This document shows, in pieces, positions 18,575 through 26,734 of a stretch of DNA of 64,000 nucleotides (positions are counted from its first letter, which is position 1; every line of letters starts with the position of its first letter). The notes beneath the pieces were generated by a model. That model was not told where the DNA came from. It did no database searches and worked only from the letters and a program-made list of their open reading frames with translations. Both the position numbers and the translations under genes were made by a program. Origin of the DNA: Oerskovia merdavium (lineage in GTDB: Bacteria; Actinomycetota; Actinomycetes; Actinomycetales; Cellulomonadaceae); assembly GCF_014836755.1 (NCBI RefSeq), contig NZ_JACSQF010000004.1, positions 1-64,000 of the forward strand. Direction: 5' to 3'.

Positions 18575-19789
18575 TCAGAGACCGAACGCGGAGCCCTTGC
18601 GGGCGGTGTCCGCGGTGCCCTCGACAGCCTCGGCGGCTGCGATGTCGTCTTCTGCGGTCTTGCCCGTCCAGTGGTCAGCGGCCGCGACGACCTGCTCCGC
18701 GATCTTGCCCTCGGCGCGGGCCTTCGCGACGCGCTGGGCGTGGCTCGGCGGGTCGCTCGGGACGTGGGCGGGACGCTTGGCCTCCATCTCCTTGCGGAGC
18801 ACGGGGACGACCTCGCCGGCCAGCAGGTCGATCTGCTCGAGGACCGTCTTGAGCGGCAGGCCCGCGTGGTCCATGAGGAAGAGCTGGCGCTGGTAGTCGC
18901 CGACGTGCTCGCGCATGGCGCCGTAGCGGTCGATGACCTCCTGCGGGCTGCCCACGGTCAACGGGGTCTGCGCGCTGAAGTCCTCGAGCGACGGGCCGTG
19001 CCCGTAGACGGGCGCGTTGTCGAAGTAGGGCCGGAACTCGCGCACCGCGTCCTGCGAGTTCTTGCGCATGAAGACCTGGCCGCCGAGCCCGACGATCGCC
19101 TGGTCCGCCTGGCCGTGCCCGTAGTGCTCGAAGCGCTGGCGGTAGTACCGGACCATCTGCTGGGTGTGGCCGATGGGCCAGAAGATGTTGTTGTGGAAGA
19201 AGCCGTCACCGTAGTAGGCGGCCTGCTCGGCGATCTCCGGGGTGCGGATCGAGCCGTGCCACACGAAGGGCGCGACGCCGTCGAGCGGGCGCGGCGTGGC
19301 CGTGAAGCCCTGGAGCGGCGTGCGGTACTTGCCCTGCCAGTCCACGACCTCCTCCTCCCAGAGGCGGCGCAGCAGCGCGTAGTTCTCGATCGCGAGGTTG
19401 ACGCCCTCGCGGATGTCCTTGCCGAACCACGGGTAGACGGGTCCGGTGTTTCCGCGGCCCATCATGAGGTCCATGCGGCCGTCCGAGATGACCTGGAGCA
19501 TCGCGTAGTCCTCGGCGATCTTCACCGGGTCGTTCGTGGTGATGAGCGTCGTGGAGGTCGACAGGATGATGTTCTTCGTCTGCCCGGCGAGGTAGCCGAG
19601 CATCGTCGTGGGGGACGACGGGACGAACGGGGGGTTGTGGTGCTCACCCGTGGCGAACACGTCGAGACCTGCCTCGTCCGCGTGCTTGGCGATGGTGAGC
19701 ATGGACCGCACGCGCTCGGTGTCGTTGGGCGTGCGACCGGTGACGGGGTCGGTGGTGACGTCGCCGACGGTGAAGATGCCGAACTGCAT
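18575..19789 (-). CDS. Luciferase-like FMN-dependent monooxygenase, CE1758 family
   Basis: 404 aa LLM-class flavin monooxygenase with a TIM barrel. Diagnostic segments are MQFGIFTVGDVTTDPVTGRTP, the DVFATGEHHNPPFVPSSPTT loop, DGRMDLMMGRGNTGPVYPW and HGSIRTPEIAEQAAYYGDGFF. The C-terminal 60 residues, Ala/Lys-rich, are typical of the CE1758 subfamily. It uses FMNH2 from the reductase encoded downstream; the substrate is unknown. A 24-bp dyad 23 bp upstream of the start implies repression by an effector-binding regulator not encoded next to it. Confidence 0.9.
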   Translation of the reverse strand: MQFGIFTVGDVTTDPVTGRTPNDTERVRSMLTIAKHADEAGLDVFATGEHHNPPFVPSSPTTMLGYLAGQTKNIILSTSTTLITTNDPVKIAEDYAMLQVISDGRMDLMMGRGNTGPVYPWFGKDIREGVNLAIENYALLRRLWEEEVVDWQGKYRTPLQGFTATPRPLDGVAPFVWHGSIRTPEIAEQAAYYGDGFFHNNIFWPIGHTQQMVRYYRQRFEHYGHGQADQAIVGLGGQVFMRKNSQDAVREFRPYFDNAPVYGHGPSLEDFSAQTPLTVGSPQEVIDRYGAMREHVGDYQRQLFLMDHAGLPLKTVLEQIDLLAGEVVPVLRKEMEAKRPAHVPSDPPSHAQRVAKARAEGKIAEQVVAAADHWTGKTAEDDIAAAEAVEGTADTARKGSAFGL

Positions 19790-19811
19790 GGGGGTTGCTC
19801 CCTCGACCTAC

Positions 19812-19835
19812 AAGTTGATGCATTTGCATGTACTT
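19812..19835. promoter_or_regulatory. Dyad operator upstream of monooxygenase
   Basis: The 24-bp site has the form AAGT-N2-ATGCA-TT-TGCAT-N2-ACTT. It is AT-rich against a GC-rich background and lies 23 bp upstream of the monooxygenase ATG, where a promoter should be. Size and symmetry fit a MarR- or PadR-type repressor site. Confidence 0.6.
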
Positions 19836-19890
19836 GGAGGAGAACCGGGAGGGTGCCGAGGTTATTCCCCGCGCCAGGGAGTGGCGTGGG

Positions 19891-20226
19891 TCACGCCGGA
19901 CGCGGCGCGTACATGATGACCGCGACCCCCACGAGGCACAGCAGCGCGCCGGCCACGTCCCAGCGGTCGGGCCGGAAGCCGTCGACCGCCATGCCCCACA
20001 CGAGCGACCCCGCGACGAACACTCCCCCGTACGCCGCGAGGATCCGCCCGAAGCTCGCGTCCGGCTGGAGCGTCGCGAAGAACCCGTAGAGCCCGAGCGC
20101 GACGATCCCCGCCCCGATCCACACCCACCCCTTGTGCTCGCGGACTCCCTGCCAGACCAGCCACGCACCACCGATCTCGAAGAGCGCGGCAGCGCCGAAG
20201 AGCAGGATCGAGCGCAGGACGGTCAC
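19891..20226 (-). CDS. YnfA family (UPF0060) membrane protein
   Basis: 111 aa, the usual family size, with four membrane segments. It has the family motifs [58 protein letters not shown] and [20 protein letters not shown]. It belongs to the SMR-like drug/metabolite superfamily; some members give resistance to quaternary ammonium compounds. GTG start at 20226 with GAGGAG 5 nt upstream. Confidence 0.92.
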   Translation of the reverse strand: MTVLRSILLFGAAALFEIGGAWLVWQGVREHKGWVWIGAGIVALGLYGFFATLQPDASFGRILAAYGGVFVAGSLVWGMAVDGFRPDRWDVAGALLCLVGVAVIMYAPRPA

Positions 20227-20359
20227 GGGGTCTCCTCGGGGTCGCGCGGGCAGCGGGGCGAGCGGAGCTCGGCAGCGCACCACATCTTCGCGCACAGTCC
20301 CCTCACAGGCTCCGGGACCAGACTGGCGAGAGGCCACAGCCCCGAGGACCGGAGACCCG

Positions 20360-21116
20360 ATGCCCGACGCCACGCACCCCACCGCCCAGCCGGGTGGCGC
20401 ACACAGCGCGACGGAAGCGCGCCTCGCGCCGCCCGGGTCCGTCGATACGCCCGCCGGGACGCCGCACGTGACCGTCCGGCGCGCGCGCTTCGTCGACGTG
20501 CCCGGCGTCGCCCGGCTGCTCACGGCCGACCACCCCGTGGTCGACCTCGACGGCGACGGCCGTCCCGACGCTCCCGTCGACCCCGAGCAGCTCTCGTCCG
20601 CGACGCGCCTGGTCCTGAGCCACGGGATCCTCGAGCAGGGCGAGATCTGGGTCGCCGAGGACACCGACGGCCTCCGGGCCGCGACCGTGTGGCTGCCCCC
20701 CCGAGGTCCCCGCCTTCGAGGACGAGCTCCGCGAGGTCCTGGTCCGCGAGGTGGGCGTCGACCCGCTCGACGAGCCGGCCGACGACGAGCCGGTCCGTGC
20801 CGCGACCCGCCAGGCGCTGGGCGTCGCGCAGTCCGCGATCGCCGACGCGCTCGACGCCGTGCGCCCGCGCCTCGTCCTCGTCGCGGCGGCCGTGGCCCCC
20901 GACGTCGAGGGCGCGGACCGGACGGACACGCTGCGCCGCCTCGTCGACGCGCCCGCGAGCGCCCAGCACTCCCTCGACGGGCTCCCCGTGGACGGGCCCT
21001 TGTTCACGGCGATCGTCGACCCGGCGCGCGTCGAGGGGATGCGGGCGATCGGGTTCGTCGAGCACCGCAGCGTCGGGCTCGAGCACGGGACGCTGTGGAT
21101 CGGCGTGCGGGCCTGA
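20360..21116 (+). pseudogene. GNAT-like protein split by a one-base frameshift in a C7 run
   Basis: The N-terminal part reads from ATG 20360 (GGAG 6 nt upstream) to WLPP, with an acetyltransferase-like start ([39 protein letters not shown]). The frame then breaks at seven C residues (20696-20702). Dropping one C restores an unbroken 251-aa protein continuing [13 protein letters not shown] and ending at 21116 (AIGFVEHRSVGLEHGTLW). Either a sequencing error in a homopolymer, a true pseudogene or a slippage site. The domain assignment is tentative. Confidence 0.7.
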
Positions 21117-21136
21117 GGGCTCGCCCGCGGGTGGGC

Positions 21137-22324
21137 CTACGCGACCGCCGCGACCGCGAGCGCCCCGGTGACCACGGCCAGGGGCGCGAGGACCAGTCCC
21201 TGGCGCACGAGCGGCCACCAGCCGACCTCGCGGAAGCCCATCCAGTGGCGTGAGCACTGGACCCACCAGAGCACGGTCGCGACCGAGGCCCACGGCGTGA
21301 TCAATGGGCCGGCGTTCACCCCGACGAGGAGCGCCGCGAGCCGCGCGGGGTCGCCCGCGGCCGCGGGCTCGAGCGCGAGGTAGGCGGGCAGGTTGTTGAC
21401 CGCGTTGGCCGCGACGGCGCCCGCTCCGGCGACCTGGAGCAGGTCCCCGGTCCTGTTCCCGGTCCCCGCGAACCGGGCGAGCAGGTCGCCGAGGCCGTGG
21501 ACCTGCCACGCCTCGACCGCCACGAAGAGCGACGCGACGACCAGCACGGTCCGCCACGGCACGAGCTCTCCGACGGGGGCCACGAGGTCGCGCCGTCGAG
21601 CGAGCGTCACGGCCAGCAGCAGCACGGCCCCGGCCAGCGCGACGAGCGCCACGGGCAGCCCGACGGCGAAGCACACCCCGAGCGCGACCGTCACCAGCGC
21701 GGCCAGCGGCAGGAGCACGGGGTCCCGCTCCGTGGCGGGCGCCGCCGCGTCGAACGTCCCGCGCAGGTCCCGGTGGTGGGCCACGAACAGGTAGAGGACC
21801 GTCACGGCGATCACGACCAGGGCGGGCAGCCACATGGTCGCGGTGTACGAGGTCCCGGGCTCGAGCCTCGCGAAGCGGTGGGCCGCGAGCAGGTTCGTCA
21901 GGTTGGAGACGGGCAGCAGCAGCGACGCGGTGTTGGCGAGCGCGAGGACCGTGAGCGCGAAGGGCAGAGGCCTGCTCCCCGTCCGTCGTGCGAGGGTCAG
22001 GACCACGGGCGTGACGAGCACGGCCGTGGTGTCGAGCGAGAGCACGATCGTGCACACGCACGCGAGCAGGACCACGAGGCCCCACAGGCGCAGCCGGCTC
22101 CCGCGGGCGAGCCGGACCGCCCAGGAGGCTGCGGCGTCGAACAGGCCTGCGGCCGCGCACATCTCGGCGACGACGGTGATCGCCACGAGGAACAGCAGGA
22201 TCGGCCCGACCCGCTCGGCCAGCTCCCCGGCCGCGTCGAGCAGGAGCCACCCGACCGCGACGACGATCCCGGCCAGCACGACCGCGACCGACCACAGCGG
22301 CACCTTCACCCGACGACCGGCCAT
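21137..22324 (-). CDS. ArsB/SLC13-like permease
   Basis: 395 aa with about ten membrane segments. Ion-transporter-superfamily motifs are visible: LSLDTTAVLVTPVVL in the first half, NTASLLLPVSNLTNLLA, NAVNNLPAYLALE and VGVNAGPLITPWAS in the second. The last two closely resemble ArsB. No arsenate reductase or ArsR gene lies nearby, so the substrate (arsenite, dicarboxylate or other anion) is open. Convergent with the frameshifted gene, 20 bp away. Confidence 0.85.
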   Translation of the reverse strand: MAGRRVKVPLWSVAVVLAGIVVAVGWLLLDAAGELAERVGPILLFLVAITVVAEMCAAAGLFDAAASWAVRLARGSRLRLWGLVVLLACVCTIVLSLDTTAVLVTPVVLTLARRTGSRPLPFALTVLALANTASLLLPVSNLTNLLAAHRFARLEPGTSYTATMWLPALVVIAVTVLYLFVAHHRDLRGTFDAAAPATERDPVLLPLAALVTVALGVCFAVGLPVALVALAGAVLLLAVTLARRRDLVAPVGELVPWRTVLVVASLFVAVEAWQVHGLGDLLARFAGTGNRTGDLLQVAGAGAVAANAVNNLPAYLALEPAAAGDPARLAALLVGVNAGPLITPWASVATVLWWVQCSRHWMGFREVGWWPLVRQGLVLAPLAVVTGALAVAAVA

Positions 22325-22465
22325 CCGACTCTTCCCTCCCGGCGCCCCGTCTCGTCCCGCGCACCGCTACCCGACGAGCGGCTGGGTCACTATCGCACGC
22401 GCCGCGCCGTCTGCCACGGGCGTCGCGGGCTTTCGCACCCGCCTCGCAGCGGGCAGAGTCGGGGT

Positions 22466-23467
22466 ATGACGGACGGGACGCGGTTGCTGGTGCTGGGCGG
22501 GACGGAGTTCGTGGGTCGGGCGGTCGTCGACGACGCCCTGGCCCGCGGCTGGGACGTGACCCTGTTCCACCGGGGCACGCGCGACGCCCCGCCCGGGGTG
22601 CGGGACCTGCGCGGCGACCGCTCCGCCGTCGGGGGCCTGGACGCCCTGGCCGCGGGCGAGTGGGACGTCGCGGTCGACACGTGGTCGTGGGCGCCGAGCG
22701 CGGTGCGCGACGCTGCGCGCCTGCTCGACGACCGCGTGGGCCGGTACGTGTACGTGTCGAGCCGGTCGGTCTACACGTACCCGACGGGCGCGGGCCTCGC
22801 CGAGGACGCCCCCGTCGTGGAGGCCTCGCCCGACGACGGCGCCGACGTCGACTACGCGCGCGCCAAGCGCGGCGGCGAGCTGGCCGTCGAGGAGTCGTTC
22901 GGGCACCGCGCGATCCTCGCGCGGGCGGGCCTGATCCTGGGGCCGTGGGAGAACGTCGGGCGCCTGCCGTGGTGGTTGCAGCGCGTCGCGCGCGGCGGAC
23001 CCGTGCTCGCTCCCGGGCCGCGCGAGCTGCCCCTGCAGTACGTGGACGCGCGCGACCTGGCGGCGTTCGTGCTCGACGCGACCGAGCAGGGCCTGAGCGG
23101 GCCGTTCAACGTCGTGAGCCCCAGCGGGCACGCGACCATGGGCGAGCTGCTCGACGCGTGCGTGGCTGCGACCGGCTCGGACGCCGAGCTGCGCTGGACC
23201 GCTCCCGACGTGATCGAGGCCGCGGGCATCGCGCCCTGGACCGAGCTGCCCGTCTGGCTCCCCCCGGGCGAGCTGCACGACACGCTGCACCGCGGCGACG
23301 TGTCCCGCGCGGTCGCGGCTGGCCTGCGCAACCGGCCCGTCGAGGAGACGGTCGCGGACACGTGGGCATGGTTGCAGTCCCAGCCCGACGGCGGAGCCCC
23401 CCAGCGCGCGGACCGCCCCCGGGTGGGGCTCGACCCGGACAAGGAGGCGCGGGCGCTCGCGCTCTGA
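22466..23467 (+). CDS. NAD-dependent epimerase/dehydratase (extended SDR)
   Basis: 333 aa. A Rossmann motif LVLGGTEFVGRAVVDDALARG is at the N-terminus, then TLFHRGT, YVYVSSRSVYTYP with the Ser/Tyr region, and YARAKRGGE carrying the YxxxK catalytic motif. Similar proteins act as reductases or epimerases on nucleotide sugars, but the substrate is unknown. No Shine-Dalgarno is present at ATG 22466, so the message may be leaderless. Confidence 0.85.
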   Translation: MTDGTRLLVLGGTEFVGRAVVDDALARGWDVTLFHRGTRDAPPGVRDLRGDRSAVGGLDALAAGEWDVAVDTWSWAPSAVRDAARLLDDRVGRYVYVSSRSVYTYPTGAGLAEDAPVVEASPDDGADVDYARAKRGGELAVEESFGHRAILARAGLILGPWENVGRLPWWLQRVARGGPVLAPGPRELPLQYVDARDLAAFVLDATEQGLSGPFNVVSPSGHATMGELLDACVAATGSDAELRWTAPDVIEAAGIAPWTELPVWLPPGELHDTLHRGDVSRAVAAGLRNRPVEETVADTWAWLQSQPDGGAPQRADRPRVGLDPDKEARALAL

Positions 23468-23501
23468 CGGCCCCGGGGCGAGAGGCCCGGGACGGCACAA
23501 G

Positions 23502-23522
23502 TTGCCGACGCGACGTTGGTAT
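23502..23522 (+). promoter_or_regulatory. TetR-type operator 1 of ABC transporter
   Basis: TTGCCGAC (23502-23509), a 5-bp spacer and GTTGGTAT (23515-23522) form an imperfect inverted repeat of the same 8-5-8 design as the next site, 23 bp on. The pair lies in the promoter of the ABC operon whose last gene region encodes a TetR regulator. Confidence 0.55.
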
Positions 23523-23524
23523 CC

Positions 23525-23545
23525 TTACCGACAAGGCGTCGGCAA
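23525..23545 (+). promoter_or_regulatory. TetR-type operator 2 of ABC transporter
   Basis: TTACCGAC (23525-23532), a 5-bp spacer and GTCGGCAA (23538-23545) form a 21-bp inverted repeat 25 bp upstream of the permease ATG. Together with operator 1 it gives a 23-bp periodicity, about two helical turns, suiting two dimers on one DNA face. Confidence 0.65.
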
Positions 23546-23570
23546 CCCGTGCCGGCCCGGAAGGAGCACC

Positions 23571-24710
23571 ATGTTTCTCGCGTGGCGCGAGCTGTCGTTC
23601 GCGCGCTCACGATTCGCCCTGATGGGGGGTGTCGTCGCGCTCGTGTCCGTGCTCGTCGTCCTCCTGTCGGGCCTGTCCTCGGGACTCGTCAACGACGGCG
23701 TGTCCGGCCTCAAGAAGCTGCCCGTCGCGGCCTTCGCATTCGGCGCGGACACCTCCGTCGACTCCGCGTTCTCCCGCAGCACGGTCGACCGCGAGCAGGC
23801 CGAGCACTGGGCCGCCCGCGACGACGTCGCCGACGCAGCACTGTTCGGCAACCAGCTCGTCAACGCCGAGGGTCCCGGCGGCGAGGCCGTCGACCTGGCC
23901 CTCTTCGGCGTCGAGCCGGGGTCGTTCGTCGCGCCGTCCACGGCCGACGTGGCCACCGGGGAGATCCTCGGGGACCCGCACGGGATCGTCGTCAGCGAGA
24001 CGGTGGCCGACCTGGGCCTCGGCATCGGGGACACCGTGACGATCGAACGGCTGGGCACCGAGCTCACGATCGTCGGCGTGCTCGACGGGCAGCACACGTT
24101 CGGGCACGTCGACGTCGCCTACGTACCGCTGACGACCTGGCAGGAGATCCACGCCGGCGCGACCGACGCCGCCGAGGTGCGTCCCGAGGCGTACGACGAG
24201 GCGACCGCCGTCGCGCTCGCCCCCGCCGACGGCACCGAGATCGACCTCGCGGGCGGCGACGCCGCCGCGGGCACCACGGCCGTCTCGCTCACCGAGTCCT
24301 TCGACGGATCGCCGGGCTACGCGGCCGAGACGCTCACGCTCAACCTCATCCAGGTCTTCCTCTACGCGATCTCGGCCCTCGTCGTCGGTGCGTTCTTCAC
24401 GGTCTGGACCATCCAGCGCAAGCACGAGATCGCCGTGGCCCGCGCCATGGGCGCCTCGACGTCGTACCTCGTGCGCGACGCCCTCGGCCAGGCGGCGGTG
24501 CTCCTCGTGGTGTCCACCGCGGTGGGCATGGTCGCGGGCGTGGGCTTCGGCGCGCTGCTCACCTCGACCCCCATGCCGTTCGCCCTCGAGGCCGGGCCCC
24601 TCGCGCTCGCCGCGGTGCTGCTCGTCGGTCTGGGTCTCGCGGGCGCCGCCGCCTCGGTCGGTCGCATCGCCCACGTCGATCCCCTGACGGCTCTCGGAGG
24701 CCAACGATGA
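23571..24710 (+). CDS. ABC transporter permease (MacB/FtsX type)
   Basis: 379 aa. An N-terminal membrane segment (ALMGGVVALVSVLVVLLSGLSSGLV) is followed by a large extracytoplasmic domain (residues 45-255) and three C-terminal membrane segments, the standard FtsX/MacB-like layout for lipoprotein or peptide export permeases. ATG 23571 has AAGGAG 5 nt upstream. Overlaps the ATPase gene by 4 bp. Controlled by the tandem operators upstream and probably by the TetR protein encoded after the ATPase. Confidence 0.92.
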   Translation: MFLAWRELSFARSRFALMGGVVALVSVLVVLLSGLSSGLVNDGVSGLKKLPVAAFAFGADTSVDSAFSRSTVDREQAEHWAARDDVADAALFGNQLVNAEGPGGEAVDLALFGVEPGSFVAPSTADVATGEILGDPHGIVVSETVADLGLGIGDTVTIERLGTELTIVGVLDGQHTFGHVDVAYVPLTTWQEIHAGATDAAEVRPEAYDEATAVALAPADGTEIDLAGGDAAAGTTAVSLTESFDGSPGYAAETLTLNLIQVFLYAISALVVGAFFTVWTIQRKHEIAVARAMGASTSYLVRDALGQAAVLLVVSTAVGMVAGVGFGALLTSTPMPFALEAGPLALAAVLLVGLGLAGAAASVGRIAHVDPLTALGGQR

Positions 24711-25417
24711 CGCACCCCACCCAGCAGATCGCAGACACGTCCGCGCCGACCGGCGCCGGGCTCGTGCTCGACGACGTCTCCCTCACGCTCGGCGACGGCG
24801 ACTCGACCGTCACGGCCCTCGACCACGTGCACCTCACCGTCGCACCGGGCGAGCTGCTCGCCGTGCTCGGCCCCTCGGGGGCCGGCAAGTCGAGCCTCCT
24901 CGCGGTCGCCGGGGCACTGACCCGGCCGACCTCGGGGACGGTCCGCATCGACGGCGCCGACATCTCGGCCCTGCCCTCGTCCGGCCAGGCCGCGCTACGA
25001 CGCGAGCGGATCGGCTTCGTGTTCCAGTCCGGCAATCTCCTGCCCGCGCTGACCGCGCTCGACCAGCTCCGGTTCGCGCTCCACGTCTCGGGCGGGAAGG
25101 ACCGGGGGCGCGACCCCCAGACCCTGCTCGAGCAGGTGGGCATGGGGCACAAGGCCGGCCGACGACCGCACGAGCTGTCCGGCGGAGAGCGACAGCGCGT
25201 GGGGATCGCCCGCGCCCTGGTCACCGCGCCCGCGCTGCTCCTCGTCGACGAGCCCACGGCGGCCCTCGACCGTGCGCGCAGCCACGAGGTGGTCCGGCTG
25301 CTCGCAGCAGAGACCCACGAGCACGGCGTCGCGACCGTCATGGTGACCCACGACCACGACGTGCTCGAGCACTGCGACCGCGTCGTCCACATGGAGGATG
25401 GGAGACTGAGCGCTTGA
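24707..25417 (+). CDS. ABC transporter ATP-binding protein (LolD/MacB type)
   Basis: 236 aa. Walker A LGPSGAGKSS, Q-loop FVFQSGNLLPALT, signature ELSGGERQRVGIARAL and Walker B LLLVDEPTAALD with MVTHDHDVL are all intact. Energises the preceding FtsX-type permease. Its ATG overlaps the permease stop (ATGA) with GGAGG upstream. A 13-bp hairpin separates it from the TetR gene. Confidence 0.94.
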   Translation: MTHPTQQIADTSAPTGAGLVLDDVSLTLGDGDSTVTALDHVHLTVAPGELLAVLGPSGAGKSSLLAVAGALTRPTSGTVRIDGADISALPSSGQAALRRERIGFVFQSGNLLPALTALDQLRFALHVSGGKDRGRDPQTLLEQVGMGHKAGRRPHELSGGERQRVGIARALVTAPALLLVDEPTAALDRARSHEVVRLLAAETHEHGVATVMVTHDHDVLEHCDRVVHMEDGRLSA

Positions 25418-25422
25418 TCCAC

Positions 25423-25452
25423 GCTTCCCTGCCCCGGGCGGGGCAGGGAAGC
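25423..25452 (+). terminator. Terminator between ABC operon and TetR gene
   Basis: GCTTCCCTGCCCC (25423-25435) and GGGGCAGGGAAGC (25440-25452) form a perfect 13-bp stem with a 4-nt loop, 5 bp after the ATPase stop and 7 bp before the TetR ribosome-binding site. It could lower read-through into the regulator. Confidence 0.65.
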
Positions 25453-25468
25453 CACCGTGAGGAGAGCC

Positions 25469-26077
25469 GTGCCCCGCATCAGCGCCCCGACCGTCGCCGA
25501 GCACCGTGCGGCGCAGATGCGCGTGCTCCTCGATGCCGCCCGGTCGCTCCTCGCCGAGACGGGCCGACCGCCGACGTTCGCGGCGCTCGCCGAACGTGCG
25601 GGTCTGGCCCGCCCCAGCCTGTACCAGTACTTCCGGTCGGCGGACGACCTGCTGCTCGCCATGGTCGAGGACGTCTTCCCCCGGTGGTCCGCCACGGTCG
25701 CACGAGCCATGGACGCGGCTCCCGACGACCGCGACCGCGTCGTCGCCTACGTCCGCGCGAACCTCGAGCTCGTCGCCCAGGGCGAGCACGCCCTCGCGAC
25801 GGCCCTCGCGACCATCGGTCCGACGAACGCCGTGATGGAAGGTTCTCGCGCCATGCACGACGAGCTCGTGCGGCCGCTGGGTGACGCGCTGCAGGCGCTC
25901 GGGGCCCGGGACGCCGCCCGCTCGGCCGAGCTGGTCAACGCGGTGGTGAACTCCGCCTCACGCATGATCGAGTTCGGCACCCCCCTCGACGACGTGTGGA
26001 GCAGCGTCGAGGAGCTCGTCGCACCGTTCCTCGACCGTCTGGCCGACGAACGAGGCGACGCTCAGGGCTTGAGGTAG
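25469..26077 (+). CDS. TetR/AcrR family regulator
   Basis: 202 aa from GTG 25469, preceded by GAGGAGA; an in-frame GTG at 25457 is the alternative. N-terminal HTH: ALAERAGLARPSLYQYFRSADDLLLAMVEDV. The C-terminal ligand domain is unassigned. Its position at the end of the ABC operon and the two inverted repeats in that operon's promoter suggest it represses the transporter. The 3' end overlaps the convergent Lrp gene by 16 bp. Confidence 0.9.
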   Translation: MPRISAPTVAEHRAAQMRVLLDAARSLLAETGRPPTFAALAERAGLARPSLYQYFRSADDLLLAMVEDVFPRWSATVARAMDAAPDDRDRVVAYVRANLELVAQGEHALATALATIGPTNAVMEGSRAMHDELVRPLGDALQALGARDAARSAELVNAVVNSASRMIEFGTPLDDVWSSVEELVAPFLDRLADERGDAQGLR

Positions 26078-26544
26078 TCGAAGATCAGCGTCGTGCTCGT
26101 GCCCGCGACCTCGGGGCGCACGCTCAGCGTGCTCGCGACCAGGTCGCGCAGCGCGGCCGAGTCCCGCACCGCGACGTGCACCATGAAGTCGCGGTCCCCC
26201 GTCACGAAGTAGATGCCCTCGACGTTCGGCAGGCCCGCGAGGTAGTCGCGGAACGCCGTGAGCCCCGAGCGGGCGTGCGAGTGCAGGCGGATCGCGATGA
26301 GCGCCTGGAGGCTGCGCCCCATGGCCGCGGGGTCCACCTCGGTGCGGAACCCCTGGATGACCCCGCGCTCCTGGAGCGAGCGGATGCGCGTGTGGCACGT
26401 CGACGGCGCGATCCCCACGGCGTCCGCGACGGCCTTGTTCGTGGCCCGCGCGTCGGCCTCGAGGAGCGCGAGGATGCGGCGGTCGGTCTCGTCGAGGACC
26501 ACGGCCTGGACGTGGGCCGCCCCGGCCCGAACGTCGTTCGGCAT
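26062..26544 (-). CDS. Lrp/AsnC family regulator
   Basis: 160 aa. HTH: LDETDRRILALLEADARATNKAVADAVGIAPSTCHTRIRSLQERG; then a RAM (ligand-sensing) domain with GIYFVTGDRDFMVHVAVRD. It diverges from a D-amino-acid dehydrogenase gene, as Lrp-type regulators of alanine catabolism often do, so alanine or another amino acid is a likely effector. Likely site features are the 16-bp palindrome and paired direct repeats in the 190-bp gap. Confidence 0.92.
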   Translation of the reverse strand: MPNDVRAGAAHVQAVVLDETDRRILALLEADARATNKAVADAVGIAPSTCHTRIRSLQERGVIQGFRTEVDPAAMGRSLQALIAIRLHSHARSGLTAFRDYLAGLPNVEGIYFVTGDRDFMVHVAVRDSAALRDLVASTLSVRPEVAGTSTTLIFDYLKP

Positions 26545-26597
26545 GCTCGCCCTTTCGTCCTGCTCGGCAGAAGGATGTTCGTGGAGCGGGCCAATTG

Positions 26598-26637
26598 CCG
26601 AAGATCAGGCTGCTCGCCTTGAACCCTACCGAAGATC
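26598..26637. promoter_or_regulatory. Paired direct repeats CCGAAGATC, 31 bp apart
   Basis: CCGAAGATC occurs at 26598-26606 and 26629-26637, a 31-bp (three-turn) spacing typical of helically phased Lrp-family contacts, in the gap between the Lrp and dehydrogenase genes. Confidence 0.45.
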
Positions 26638-26653
26638 CCTCCAACATTGGAGG
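26638..26653. promoter_or_regulatory. 16-bp palindrome, candidate Lrp operator
   Basis: CCTCCAA-CA-TTGGAGG is a 16-bp inverted repeat immediately after the second CCGAAGATC repeat, 82 bp before the dehydrogenase ATG. Confidence 0.45.
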
Positions 26654-26675
26654 TGAGGCGCAACCCGTCTCCCAC

Positions 26676-26706
26676 GACCCGGCCTCAGCATCCTCGAGGC
26701 CGGGTC
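26676..26706 (+). other. Hairpin in dehydrogenase 5' leader
   Basis: GACCCGGCCTC (26676-26686) pairs perfectly with GAGGCCGGGTC (26696-26706) around a 9-nt loop, 28 bp before the ATG and 16 bp before the AAAGGAG ribosome-binding site. It could act as an attenuator or a stabilising 5' stem. Confidence 0.5.
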
Positions 26707-26734
26707 GAATTCGTCCCAGGGCAAAGGAGCCCCG

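Noticed and set aside
21107-21128. Hairpin between the frameshifted gene and the ArsB-like permease
   Set aside because: A 6-bp stem (GCGGGC/GCCCGC) with a 10-nt loop is expected by chance in such GC-rich DNA.
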